Of a DNA stretch of 64,000 nucleotides, positions 56,163 through 64,000 are shown piece after piece (within the stretch, counting starts at the first letter, position 1; each line of letters opens with the position of its first letter). The stretch comes from Streptomyces buecherae (GTDB lineage: Bacteria; Actinomycetota; Actinomycetes; Streptomycetales; Streptomycetaceae). A model generated the notes under the pieces. It did no database searches and had not been told where the DNA came from. It worked only from the letters and a program-made list of their open reading frames with translations. The position numbers and the translations under genes are program-made. Location: contig NZ_CP060404.1 of assembly GCF_014295035.1 (NCBI RefSeq), positions 3,560,501 to 3,624,500 on the forward strand, written 5' to 3'.

Positions 56163-58274
56163 TCAGCCCGCCGCCGGCTGCTTGACCATGCGGGCCACCG
56201 GGCGCCCGGCCGCCTCGTCCTGCGACTTGTAGACGAGCTTGCCGCTCTCCCGGTCCAGCGTGTACGTGGCCTGCGCCGTCACGCCCGTGCACAGGAACGA
56301 GCCGCCTTCCTTGGACTCGTCGGTGGCCTCGGTGATCGTCAGCCGGGTGTTCCGCTCCGTCACCGAGCGCAGCGTGCCCTTGGCGTAGCAGCGCTGCCCG
56401 AAGACGTCGGTGACCGCCTCGACGACGACCGTCCCGGTACGGCCCTGGCGGACGGTCGCGATGTGCTCGCCGTTGTACTTGCCCTTGGCGTACTGGGGCC
56501 CCTTCCAGGTGCCGATCAGGTCCTTCGGCACGGCGCCCCCGCCCGGCGCCCCGGTGCCCGGCCCGGTCGGCTCGCCGCCCGCCGGATGCGAGCCGTCGGG
56601 CGCGGGCGTCGTCGCGCTGGAGTGGGGGGACGGGGACTGGCTCTGCTTGTCGCCGCCGGCGTGCGTGTCGCCACCGCCGCCGCCCCGCATCGCGTCGTAG
56701 ACGACGACCGCCGTGGTCGCCACGGCGAGCGCGCCGGCGACCGAGAGCACCAGCGAACAGCTCAGCCACCTCGGCCGGCCGCGCCGCCCGAGCCCGGCCG
56801 ACAGCGCCATCCGCCGCTCCCGCCCCGCCCGGTCCTCGCCGTCCGCGTCACCCTCCGGTCCGTGCGGACCACCGCCCGGGGCGCCCGGAGCGCCGCCGGG
56901 CCGGCGCGGGGCGCCCTCACCGGCGTCACCGGTGACGGCTCCGTCCACCCGCCCCGCACCCGCCGTGGCGGCCTCCGCCACGGCGGCCCCGCCCCCCTCC
57001 GGCGAGCGACGCGGGGCCGCGACCGGGGCCGCGGCGCCGGCGTGGCTGGACTGACCGGCGCCGCTGGGGTGGCTGACACCGCTGGGGTGCTGGGGCTGGC
57101 TGGCGTGGCCGGTGCCGCCGGCGCGGCCTCCGTACGAGGGGTCGGGCGGCCCGAACGCCCCGGCGCGCACGCCCGAGTCCATCCCCACCGTCTCGGGCCC
57201 GAGCGCCTGCGGGGACAGGGTCGTGGGCCCGCCGGGTGGCGGGCCGGCCCCGGCGGAACCGGCGGCCGGCCAGGCGGAGGCGGGCGGCGGTGTCGGGGCT
57301 GGGGACGGGAACGGGGCCGACTCCAGCGGCTCCGCCTCCAGGTCGAGCAGTTCCATCGCGCGCCGGCTGGCGCCCTCCACCAGCGGCGCGGGCAGCCACC
57401 CGGGCCGCACCAGGCCGGCCGCGCCACCACCCGCGCCCGTGTCCGTATCCGCGCCCGTATCCCCGCCCGCGTCGGCGGTCAGTCGGCGCACCAGCTCGGC
57501 CGGCGTGGGGCGGCCGGTCGGGTCCTTGACCAGGCAGTCGGCGACGATCGCGCGCAACTCGCCCGCCAGCGAGGGGCCCAGCTCCGGCTGCTCGTGCACG
57601 ACCCGATAGAGCAGCGCGGCCGAGGAGTCGCCGGGAAAGGGGGGCCGGCCGGTGGCGGCGTACGCCAGGACGGCGCCCAGCGAGAACACGTCGGCGGCGG
57701 CCGTCGCGCCCTGGCCGAGGATCTGCTCGGGCGACATGTAGCCGGGCGAGCCGATGGAGACGCCGGTGGAGGTGAGGGAGGCGGTGCCGTCGATGGCGCG
57801 GGTGATGCCGAAGTCGATGAGCCGCGGCCCGTCCAGGGCGAGCAGCACGTTCGACGGTTTGACGTCGCGGTGCACCAGGCCCAGGCCGTGCACGGCCACC
57901 AGCGCCTCCGCCAGGCTCGCGCCCAGCGCGCGTACGCAGGGCGCCGGCAGCGCGCCCAGGTCCTCGACGGCCTGGGTGAGGGAGGGGCCGGCGACGTAAC
58001 CGGTGGCCACCCAGGGCACCGCGGCCTCCGGGTCGGCGTCGAGCACGGGGGCCGTCCAGGCACCACCCACCCGTCGGGCCGCCTCCACCTCGCGCCGGAA
58101 ACGGGCCCGGAACTGGGCGTCCGTCGCGAAGTGCGGGTGGACCAGCTTCACGGCGACGGTGCGTCCGCCCGCGCTGCGGCCCAGGTAGACCCGGCCCATC
58201 CCGCCCGAACCCAGGCGCCGCAGCAGCCGGTACGCGCCGATGCGGCGGGGATCATCCGGTTCCAGTGGGTACAT
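56163..58274 (-). CDS. transmembrane Ser/Thr protein kinase
   Basis: A Hanks-type kinase of 703 residues from ATG 58274 (GGGGGAGG upstream). The kinase domain (residues about 10-270) has GSGGMGRVYLG, VAVKLVH (Lys), HRDVKPSNVLL (catalytic loop), DFGITR and GYMSPEQ. A long Pro/Gly/Ala-rich region of about 230 residues leads to one helix (WLSCSLVLSVAGALAVATTA). The outer domain (DLIGTWKGPQYAKGKYNGEH to YTLDRESGKLVYKSQ) looks like a small lipocalin-like beta-barrel and lacks PASTA repeats, so it likely senses a lipid or small molecule. It lies between mqnC and mqnA. Confidence 0.9.
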   Translation of the reverse strand: MYPLEPDDPRRIGAYRLLRRLGSGGMGRVYLGRSAGGRTVAVKLVHPHFATDAQFRARFRREVEAARRVGGAWTAPVLDADPEAAVPWVATGYVAGPSLTQAVEDLGALPAPCVRALGASLAEALVAVHGLGLVHRDVKPSNVLLALDGPRLIDFGITRAIDGTASLTSTGVSIGSPGYMSPEQILGQGATAAADVFSLGAVLAYAATGRPPFPGDSSAALLYRVVHEQPELGPSLAGELRAIVADCLVKDPTGRPTPAELVRRLTADAGGDTGADTDTGAGGGAAGLVRPGWLPAPLVEGASRRAMELLDLEAEPLESAPFPSPAPTPPPASAWPAAGSAGAGPPPGGPTTLSPQALGPETVGMDSGVRAGAFGPPDPSYGGRAGGTGHASQPQHPSGVSHPSGAGQSSHAGAAAPVAAPRRSPEGGGAAVAEAATAGAGRVDGAVTGDAGEGAPRRPGGAPGAPGGGPHGPEGDADGEDRAGRERRMALSAGLGRRGRPRWLSCSLVLSVAGALAVATTAVVVYDAMRGGGGGDTHAGGDKQSQSPSPHSSATTPAPDGSHPAGGEPTGPGTGAPGGGAVPKDLIGTWKGPQYAKGKYNGEHIATVRQGRTGTVVVEAVTDVFGQRCYAKGTLRSVTERNTRLTITEATDESKEGGSFLCTGVTAQATYTLDRESGKLVYKSQDEAAGRPVARMVKQPAAG

Positions 58275-58493
58275 CGTGTGCCTCCCCCTCCACTGCGCCG
58301 CCCAGCTTAGGTGCGCGGCGCGCGGCGCGGGCAGGGTACCGACGACCGCGCTCGGCCCGTGGGCCAAGGCCGCCCGGACGCGTGGACCGCGCCCGGGGCG
58401 AGCGGGCGGCGGCCGTGCGGCGGGCCGTCGGGGTGGGGCACGGAAGCGGGGAGTGGTCCCGGCCCCCGGGGTGTGGTCCCGTCGTCCCCGGGG

Positions 58494-59393
<900 letters not shown>

Positions 59394-59538
59394 CTAGCCC
59401 TGGGGTGTGGTCCTGGTGGCGCCGGGGGGCACGGTGGCGCGGCGCGGAGGATCGCGCTCGTTGCCCGGGCACCGCTGACGTGCGCGCTTTTCCCTTCCTC
59501 GGCGCATGGAAACCGCCCGTCCCCGTGATCTTTCGCTC

Positions 59539-59567
59539 TTTCCCCTCGGCATCTGCCGTGCTAGGCT
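59539..59567 (+). promoter_or_regulatory. promoter of the cold-shock gene
   Basis: TTTCCC (59539-59544), a 17-bp spacer and TAGGCT (59562-59567) give a start near 59574 and a long leader of about 124 nt before the coding region, as is typical of cold-shock genes. Confidence 0.5.
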
Positions 59568-59604
59568 CGCCGCAAGTTGCAGTTTGGTTTCCCTTGCAGT
59601 ACAG

Positions 59605-59636
59605 AGCCTGCGGAGCATGTGACGCCGCAGGCTTTT
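59605..59636 (+). terminator. terminator-like hairpin within the cold-shock leader
   Basis: AGCCTGCGG (59605-59613) pairs perfectly with CCGCAGGCT (59625-59633), followed at once by TTTTGTAGTTTT. This has the form of an intrinsic terminator but lies upstream of the gene, so it may attenuate transcription or act as a temperature-sensitive RNA element. Confidence 0.6.
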
Positions 59637-59697
59637 GTAGTTTTCAGACTTCTTGCAGGTTCTGGAGCAGGGCAACCCTTTGGCCCAAGGAGGGCTT

Positions 59698-59901
59698 ATG
59701 GCTACCGGAACCGTGAAGTGGTTCAACGCTGAAAAGGGCTTCGGCTTCATCGCCCAGGACGGCGGCGGCCCGGATGTCTTCGTCCACTACTCCGCGATCA
59801 ACGCCTCTGGTTTCCGCTCCCTGGAGGAGAACCAGCAGGTTAACTTCGACGTCACGCAGGGTCCGAAGGGCCCGCAGGCGGAGAACGTAACCCCTGTCTG
59901 A
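59698..59901 (+). CDS. cold-shock protein (CspA family)
   Basis: A 67-residue single-stranded nucleic-acid-binding protein (RNA chaperone) of the CspA/ScoF type. RNP1 is KGFGFIAQ and RNP2 VFVHYSAI, in a five-strand OB fold starting [21 protein letters not shown] 59698 has AAGGAGG at seven bases; its codons are less GC-biased than neighbours, as usual for highly expressed csp genes. A 124-nt leader with a terminator-like hairpin precedes it and a strong terminator follows. Confidence 0.95.
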   Translation: MATGTVKWFNAEKGFGFIAQDGGGPDVFVHYSAINASGFRSLEENQQVNFDVTQGPKGPQAENVTPV

Positions 59902-59967
59902 TCCTCTGGATCTTTCGCGGGTTCGGCCATCGCGGTCGGCACCTATTCGTTCCTGATGTAGTACCCA

Positions 59968-60014
59968 AGGAGCCCTGCTCCCCGTTTCGACGGGAAGCGG
60001 GGCTCCTGCCTTTT
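59968..60014 (+). terminator. intrinsic terminator of the cold-shock gene
   Basis: AGGAGCCC (59968-59975) pairs with GGGCTCCT (60000-60007), enclosing an inner hairpin CCCGT-TTCG-ACGGG with a UUCG tetraloop, followed by TTTT. The rest of the 315-bp gap 59902-60216 is GC/T-rich with no gene seen. Confidence 0.8.
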
Positions 60015-60216
60015 CCCGGCCCCCGTCTCTCACCCCTCCCGCGCCCCTCTTCGGTGCGCTCGGTTCTGACGAAGACCTGGTGAGTTCTGGCGACTTTCGT
60101 GCTGTCCCTCGCTCGCTTCTTGCGGGTTCTTGCCGGGTTTCCCTCGCGTTTCTCCGACGTTCCGGCCCCGCGTTCCGCGCGGGCGAGGTCGCGGCTCCCT
60201 TTTCCCGGGGCGGGGC

Positions 60217-62064
60217 TCACTCGCGGGCGTACAGTTCCTCGATCTCCGCGGCGAAGTCCTTGGCCACCGCGGCCCGGCGCAGCTTGAGCGAGGGCGTGAG
60301 GTGGCCGGTCGCCTCGGTGAACTCGACCGGCAGCACCCGGAAGCGGCGGATCGACTCGGGGCGGGAGACCAGCGTGTTGGCGTCGTCCACGGCCCGTGCC
60401 AGCTCCGCCCTCAGCGTCTCGTCCCACACGAGTTCGGGCAGCGACACCTCCCGCTTGCCGTGCATCCGGCGCCAGTGCGCGAGGCCGTCCGGGTCCAGGG
60501 TGATCAGGGCGGTGACGTACGGGCGGTCGTCGCCGACGACCATGCACTGGCCGACCAGCGGGTGGGCCCGCAGCCGGTCCTCCAGCGGCGCGGGGGCCAC
60601 GTTCTTGCCGCCGGAGGTGACGATCAGCTCCTTCTTGCGGCCGGTGATGGTGAGGTAGCCGTCGGCGTCCAGGGCGCCGATGTCGCCCGTCGGGAACCAG
60701 CCGTCGGCCGTGGTGGCCGGCGTGCACGTGCCGCGCTCCCCGTCCCAGTAGCCGGCGAAGACCTGGCCGCCGCGGAGCAGCACCTCCCCGTCGTCGGCGA
60801 TCCGCACCGCGCTGCCGGGCATCGGCCAACCGACCGTGTCGAGCCGGGGCGCGAGCGGCGGCGTGACGGTGGCAGCGGCGGTGGTCTCGGTCAGGCCGTA
60901 CCCCTCGAAGACGTCCACGCCGGCGCCGGCGTAGAACGCGGCCAGCCGGTGCCCGAGCGGCGAGCCGCCGCAGATGACGTACCGCACCCCGCCCCCGAGC
61001 GCCGCCCGGATGCGGCGGTAGACCAGCGCGTCGTACAGCGTCCGGGCCACCTTCAGGCCCGGCCCGGGGCCGGGGCCCGTGCCGCGCTCGGCGGCCAGCA
61101 CGGCCCGCCCGTAGCGCTGGGCGACGCGCGTGGCGCGATCGAAGGAGGCGGCGCGGCCCATGCGCTCGGCCGTGGCCCGCCCGGTGTTGTGGACCTTCTC
61201 CAGGACGTACGGGATGGCCAGCAGGAACGTCGGCCGAAAGCCCGCGAGGTCGGCGAGCAGGTCGTCGGTCTGGATGCTGGGCGCGTGGCCGAGGCGTACC
61301 CGGGCGCGCAGGCAGCCGACGGCGATCATCCGCCCGAAGACGTGGGCCAGCGGGAGGAAGAGGAGGGTCGAGGCGGGTTCCGTGCTGGTCGCGCGGAAGA
61401 CCGGATGCAGCAGTTCGATGCCGTTGTCCACCTCGGCGAAGAAGTTGGCGTGGGTGAGCACGCAGCCCTTGGGGCGACCGGTGGTGCCCGAGGTGTAGAT
61501 GAGGGTGGCCATGTCGGCGGGTTGGCGCTGCCGGCGCCGCGCGGCCACCTCCTCGTCGGCGATGTCGCGCCCGCTGGCGCCGATCTGCCCGATGGCGCCG
61601 GCGTCGAGTTGCCACAGGTGGGCCAGGCCGGGCAGGCGGGTGCGCTCCCCGCTGATCAGGCGGGCCTGCTCGACGCCCTCGACGGCGCACGCGGCGGCGC
61701 CCGAGTCGCGCAGTATCCAGTGGGCCTGGAGCGCGGAGGAGGTCGGGTAGATCGGGACGGTGACCAGCCCGGCGGCCCAGGCGGCGAAGTCGAGGAGGGT
61801 CCACTCGTAGCTGGTGCGGGCCATGATGGCGAGCCGGTCGCCGGGGCGCAGGCCGTGCGCGATCAGCCCCTTGGCGGTGGCGAGCACGGCGGACGCGAAC
61901 TCGGCCGCGGTCACGTCCCGCCACGTGCCGTCCGGCTGCTTGCGGCTGAGCACGGCCTCGGTGGGCGCCTCGGCCGCGTTGTCGAACGGGATGTCGCCGA
62001 GCGAGCCCCGCGTGACCTCGGGCACGAACGCCGGCACGGCCACCTCCCGGACGACGCCGGCCAC
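60217..62064 (-). CDS. long-chain acyl-CoA synthetase (FadD-like)
   Basis: An AMP-forming acyl-CoA ligase activating fatty acids. Motifs: IYTSGTTGRPKGCVLTHANF (P-loop), GYGLTETTAAATVTPP, GWFPTGDIGALDADGYLTIT (Asp) and GRKKELIVTSGGKNVAP, with the C-terminal catalytic Lys in LTPSLKLRRAAV. The N-terminal start is uncertain. GTG 62064 (615 residues) is chosen because GGAG lies upstream and the conserved part begins VVREVAVPAFVPEVTRGSLG; the frame is open to 62655 but composed of Pro/Arg-rich sequence. It is probably controlled by the TetR gene downstream in the window. Confidence 0.85.
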   Translation of the reverse strand: MAGVVREVAVPAFVPEVTRGSLGDIPFDNAAEAPTEAVLSRKQPDGTWRDVTAAEFASAVLATAKGLIAHGLRPGDRLAIMARTSYEWTLLDFAAWAAGLVTVPIYPTSSALQAHWILRDSGAAACAVEGVEQARLISGERTRLPGLAHLWQLDAGAIGQIGASGRDIADEEVAARRRQRQPADMATLIYTSGTTGRPKGCVLTHANFFAEVDNGIELLHPVFRATSTEPASTLLFLPLAHVFGRMIAVGCLRARVRLGHAPSIQTDDLLADLAGFRPTFLLAIPYVLEKVHNTGRATAERMGRAASFDRATRVAQRYGRAVLAAERGTGPGPGPGLKVARTLYDALVYRRIRAALGGGVRYVICGGSPLGHRLAAFYAGAGVDVFEGYGLTETTAAATVTPPLAPRLDTVGWPMPGSAVRIADDGEVLLRGGQVFAGYWDGERGTCTPATTADGWFPTGDIGALDADGYLTITGRKKELIVTSGGKNVAPAPLEDRLRAHPLVGQCMVVGDDRPYVTALITLDPDGLAHWRRMHGKREVSLPELVWDETLRAELARAVDDANTLVSRPESIRRFRVLPVEFTEATGHLTPSLKLRRAAVAKDFAAEIEELYARE

Positions 62065-62330
62065 GACGGTCTTCTCCGGCTCCACCAGGACGGGCGGCCC
62101 CTCCGCCGCGCCACCGGGCAGCGGACGGTCCACCCGCCCCGCCGCCGGTCCGGGGAGGTCAGCGCCCTGCCGGGCGGGGTCGGCGCCGGGGGGAGCGGTA
62201 CGGGAGCGGGGGTGTTGGGAGTGTTGGGCGCGCGCGGAGCGTGCGGACCGCGCGGGGTGCTGTGGGGACACGAGCGGCTCCAGGTTCTGCTGGGTGACTC
62301 CTGTGGTGGTTCGGGGTGCGGTTGTGCGGA

Positions 62331-62379
62331 GGTGCGGGTCGTGCCGAGGGTGCGGGTCGTGCCGGGGTGCGGGTCGTGC
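62331..62379. repeat. three near-tandem copies of GGTGCGGGTCGTGC
   Basis: Copies at 62331-62344, 62349-62362 and 62366-62379, period 17-18 bp, in the GC-rich leader region (62065-62590) of the acyl-CoA synthetase. No other feature is visible in that 500-bp stretch except the small ORF listed separately. Confidence 0.8.
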
Positions 62380-62468
62380 GGAGGTGCGGCGGCTCGACTG
62401 GCGGCGGGGCCGGGGTGGGCGTGGCCGCCGAGGTGAGGGCGACCAGCCCGCGACGTAGGCGGGTTGGC

Positions 62469-62573
62469 CTACTCGGGCAGGCGTGCGCCGGCGCGGTCGG
62501 GCGGGCGTACGGGGGCGCGCGGGAGGGGGCGGGGCGGGCGGCGGGCCGCCCCGGGTCCCGGGGCGCTCACCAT
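62469..62573 (-). CDS. possible 34-aa leader ORF of the acyl-CoA synthetase gene
   Basis: ATG 62573 with CAGGAG at eight bases is the first start downstream of the probable promoter and operator. It encodes an Arg/Pro/Ala-rich peptide beginning MVSAPGPGAARRPPRP and ends at TAG 62469-62471, 400 bp before the synthetase start. Composition is low complexity, so translation is uncertain. Confidence 0.25.
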   Translation of the reverse strand: MVSAPGPGAARRPPRPLPRAPVRPPDRAGARLPE

Positions 62574-62593
62574 CGGCCAGCTCCTGACCACTC

Positions 62594-62612
62594 AGTAACC
62601 TTACTTGCAAGT
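62594..62612. promoter_or_regulatory. overlapping palindromes, probable TetR-type operator
   Basis: AGTAACCTTACT (62594-62605) is a perfect 12-bp dyad (AGTAA-CC-TTACT), overlapping ACTTGCAAGT (62603-62612), another perfect palindrome. They lie in an AT-rich island between the TetR gene and the acyl-CoA synthetase and overlap a TAAGGT -10-like hexamer reading left. TetR-family regulators of lipid metabolism often bind such AGTAA/TTACT dyads. Confidence 0.6.
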
Positions 62613-62646
62613 GAAGTACGCGAGACGGAGCGGTTGGCCAATGCCT

Positions 62647-62678
62647 GAACCCCACATCGCTGCCGCGATGTGGGGTTC
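62647..62678. terminator. hairpin downstream of the TetR gene
   Basis: GAACCCCACATCG (62647-62659) is exactly complementary to 62666-62678 with a 6-nt loop, followed on the plus strand by GGTTTTCC. It lies 95 bp past the TetR stop. Confidence 0.7.
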
Positions 62679-62772
62679 GGTTTCCACCGGCACCGCGCGG
62701 GTGCCGCCCTCGCCACGGGCCGACCGGGGCCGTGCCGGCGAGGTCAGGGCCCGGTGACCGGGCCCGCGTCCG

Positions 62773-63414
62773 TCAGGCGCTCGGCTGCCACTTCTGGTCA
62801 CGCAGCAGGTTGCCGAGGCCGGCCCAGGCGAAGTTCATCAGCGTGGCCGCGGCCTCCTTGGCCGTCGGGCCGCCCGGCGAGCCCGCCCAGTCGGCCATCG
62901 ACTCGGCCGCCCCGACCAGGGCGTACGCCAGGCCGGCCACCTCCCGGTCGGCGAACTCCGGGTCGCAGTCGGCCTCCTTGGACGCCTCGCCGATGAGCTG
63001 TTCCACGAAGCTGACCAACTCGGCGCGCATGGCCGCCACCTCGCGCACGAACGGTTCGCCCTGCGAACGCGCCTGGCTGTGCAGGACGGCCCAGCCGTCC
63101 GGGTGCTCGGCGGTGTACGTGAAGAGGCCGCGCAGCCCGCTCCACAGTTGTCGGTCGGCCGGCACGTCGCGCTCCACGGCCGCCCGCACCGCCGCGACCA
63201 GCGCCTTGGCCTCGCGCCTGATGCAGGCGGTGAACAGTTCTTCCTTGGAGTTCAGGTACAGGTACACCAGCGGCTTGGAGACCCCGGCCAGTTCGGCGAT
63301 GTCGTCCATGGAAGCGGCCCGGTAGCCCCGTCGCGCGAACGTCCGCACGGCGGCGTCGAGCATCTGTTGCTCCCGCACCGCCCGCGGCATCCGCTTGCTC
63401 CTACCGCCACCCAT
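62773..63414 (-). CDS. TetR/AcrR-family regulator
   Basis: A 213-residue repressor. The HTH is near the N-terminus: MLDAAVRTFARRGYRAASMD, DIAELAGVSKPLVYLYLNSK (recognition helix), then a helical ligand domain (TACIRREAKALVAAVRAAVE ... LMNFAWAGLGNLLRD). ATG 63414 is preceded by GGAGGGG; a TTG six bases upstream is possible. It is transcribed toward the acyl-CoA synthetase, with an operator-like dyad and a hairpin in between, so control of fatty-acid activation with an acyl-CoA ligand is plausible. Confidence 0.88.
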   Translation of the reverse strand: MGGGRSKRMPRAVREQQMLDAAVRTFARRGYRAASMDDIAELAGVSKPLVYLYLNSKEELFTACIRREAKALVAAVRAAVERDVPADRQLWSGLRGLFTYTAEHPDGWAVLHSQARSQGEPFVREVAAMRAELVSFVEQLIGEASKEADCDPEFADREVAGLAYALVGAAESMADWAGSPGGPTAKEAAATLMNFAWAGLGNLLRDQKWQPSA

Positions 63415-63610
63415 GTGCAACGCCCCTCCGAGAACCCAACGTGCTGACGAGTAAAGCTACGTTCCCCACGCGGGCATCATCCCCGCCCGGCGCCGACCGC
63501 GAGAAGTGATCGGCGGGGCGGGGGCGATGCCTGCTTCCCATGTCACCGGTGTGCTACGTCCCCGCGGGGCCCGCCCACCGGCCGGGCGCCGCTCCGCGAA
63601 CGCCGCACCA

Positions 63611-63655
63611 CCACCGCGCGCACCGCCACCGCGCGCACCGCCACCGCGCGCACCG
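63611..63655. repeat. three exact tandem 15-bp repeats
   Basis: CCACCGCGCGCACCG occurs three times in direct succession (63611-63625, 63626-63640, 63641-63655), directly abutting the symporter terminator. Confidence 0.85.
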
Positions 63656-63687
63656 GTGCCCCGGTCGCGGTGGGCGACCGGGGCACC
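63655..63687 (-). terminator. terminator of the symporter gene
   Basis: GGTGCCCCGGTCGC (63655-63668) pairs perfectly with GCGACCGGGGCACC (63674-63687), loop 5 nt, 17 bp past the symporter stop. Confidence 0.75.
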
Positions 63688-63704
63688 TGGTGGCGCGGGG
63701 TTCG

Positions 63705-64000
63705 CTAGGCGGCTGCCGGCAGCGCGCCCTCCTGTTTGCCCTCCGGCTGGCCCTCGTCCAGCGGCGAGGCGGAGGCCGTCTCGTACGCCCGGTGGTCGAG
63801 GATCTTCTCGCGGGCCGAGACCAGGACCGGGATGAGCGCCTGGCCGGCCACGTTGGTGGCGGTGCGCATCATGTCCACGATCGGGTCGATGGCCATCAGC
63901 AGGCCGACGCCCTCCAGCGGCAGGCCCAGCGTGGACAGGGTCAGGGTGAGCATCACGGTCGCGCCGGTGAGGCCGGCCGTGGCGGCGGAGCCGATCACCG
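63705..64000 (-). CDS. dicarboxylate/amino acid:cation symporter, C-terminal part
   Basis: The C-terminal 98 residues of a DctA/GltP-type secondary transporter; the rest lies beyond the window. The visible region includes IGSAATAGLTGATVMLTLTL (hairpin 2 and helix 8 region) and DPIVDMMRTATNVAGQALIP, the helix-8 substrate and Na+/H+ site with the conserved Asp and M-R-T-x-x-N-V motif. A polar C-terminal tail ends in QPEGKQEGALPAAA. Confidence 0.9.
   Translation of the reverse strand, partial: VIGSAATAGLTGATVMLTLTLSTLGLPLEGVGLLMAIDPIVDMMRTATNVAGQALIPVLVSAREKILDHRAYETASASPLDEGQPEGKQEGALPAAA

Noticed and set aside
60217..62655. 812-residue extended version of the acyl-CoA synthetase
   Set aside because: The added 197 residues are Pro/Arg/His-rich repeats translated from GC-rich leader DNA that includes tandem repeats; family members start near the chosen GTG.
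63611..63655. CRISPR-like spaced repeats
   Set aside because: Three directly abutting 15-bp units without spacers and no cas genes; a simple tandem repeat.

Overview
This is a very GC-rich actinobacterial chromosome segment, almost certainly from Streptomyces or a close relative. The evidence is strong G/C third-position bias, many GTG starts, and a gene set typical of a Streptomyces core: korAB, a complete 14-gene nuo operon, futalosine-pathway menaquinone genes, a cold-shock gene and a PASTA-less Ser/Thr kinase. No rRNA, tRNA or CRISPR array was seen. Both ends cut genes: a LuxR-type regulator at base 1 and a dicarboxylate symporter at base 64000.

0-24 kb. The C-terminus of a response regulator is followed by korA-korB (2-oxoacid:ferredoxin oxidoreductase). 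Next come a divergent HxlR regulator and QOR2-like oxidoreductase, a RarD-type permease, a CGNR zinc-finger/SRPBCC fusion divergent from a VOC protein, a secreted M28 aminopeptidase, a histidine-phosphatase homologue, an ABC-2 exporter pair, a LolA-like protein, a long-chain polyprenyl diphosphate synthase, fumarylacetoacetase and a small lipoprotein. A frameshifted IS30-family element (22718-24164) sits just downstream of nuoN.

24-41 kb. nuoA to nuoN run leftward in canonical order and nearly all are joined by 1-8 bp overlaps. A Rex-type operator lies upstream of nuoA. The chain is interrupted only between nuoH and nuoI. There, three tandem 70-bp repeats each carry a ribosome-binding site, a GTG start and a 25-codon micro-ORF whose stop overlaps the next start. 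The N-termini of these micro-ORFs copy that of NuoI. I consider this the most unusual structure in the window.

41-48 kb, accessory. It holds an NlpC/P60 endopeptidase, a small membrane protein, and a low-GC leftward cluster (colicin-immunity-like protein, DUF6086-like protein, orphan). Then come a Rieske oxygenase, a VapBC-type toxin-antitoxin pair, an 86-bp exact copy of part of the downstream reductase gene, and a MarR-type regulator behind a MerR-type promoter and a leaderless 17-codon upstream ORF.

48-64 kb. A geranylgeranyl-reductase-family flavoprotein, a GNAT acetyltransferase, a zinc-ribbon membrane protein, an aminoglycoside-phosphotransferase-like kinase, menG, an amidohydrolase-like protein, mqnC, a Ser/Thr kinase and mqnA are followed by a cold-shock protein with a terminator-like leader hairpin. 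An acyl-CoA synthetase with a TetR regulator and the symporter fragment complete the window.

The unifying theme is menaquinone respiration. mqnA and mqnC make the naphthoquinone ring precursor, the polyprenyl synthase makes the tail, MenG methylates, the reductase probably saturates the side chain, and complex I reduces the product under redox control by Rex.
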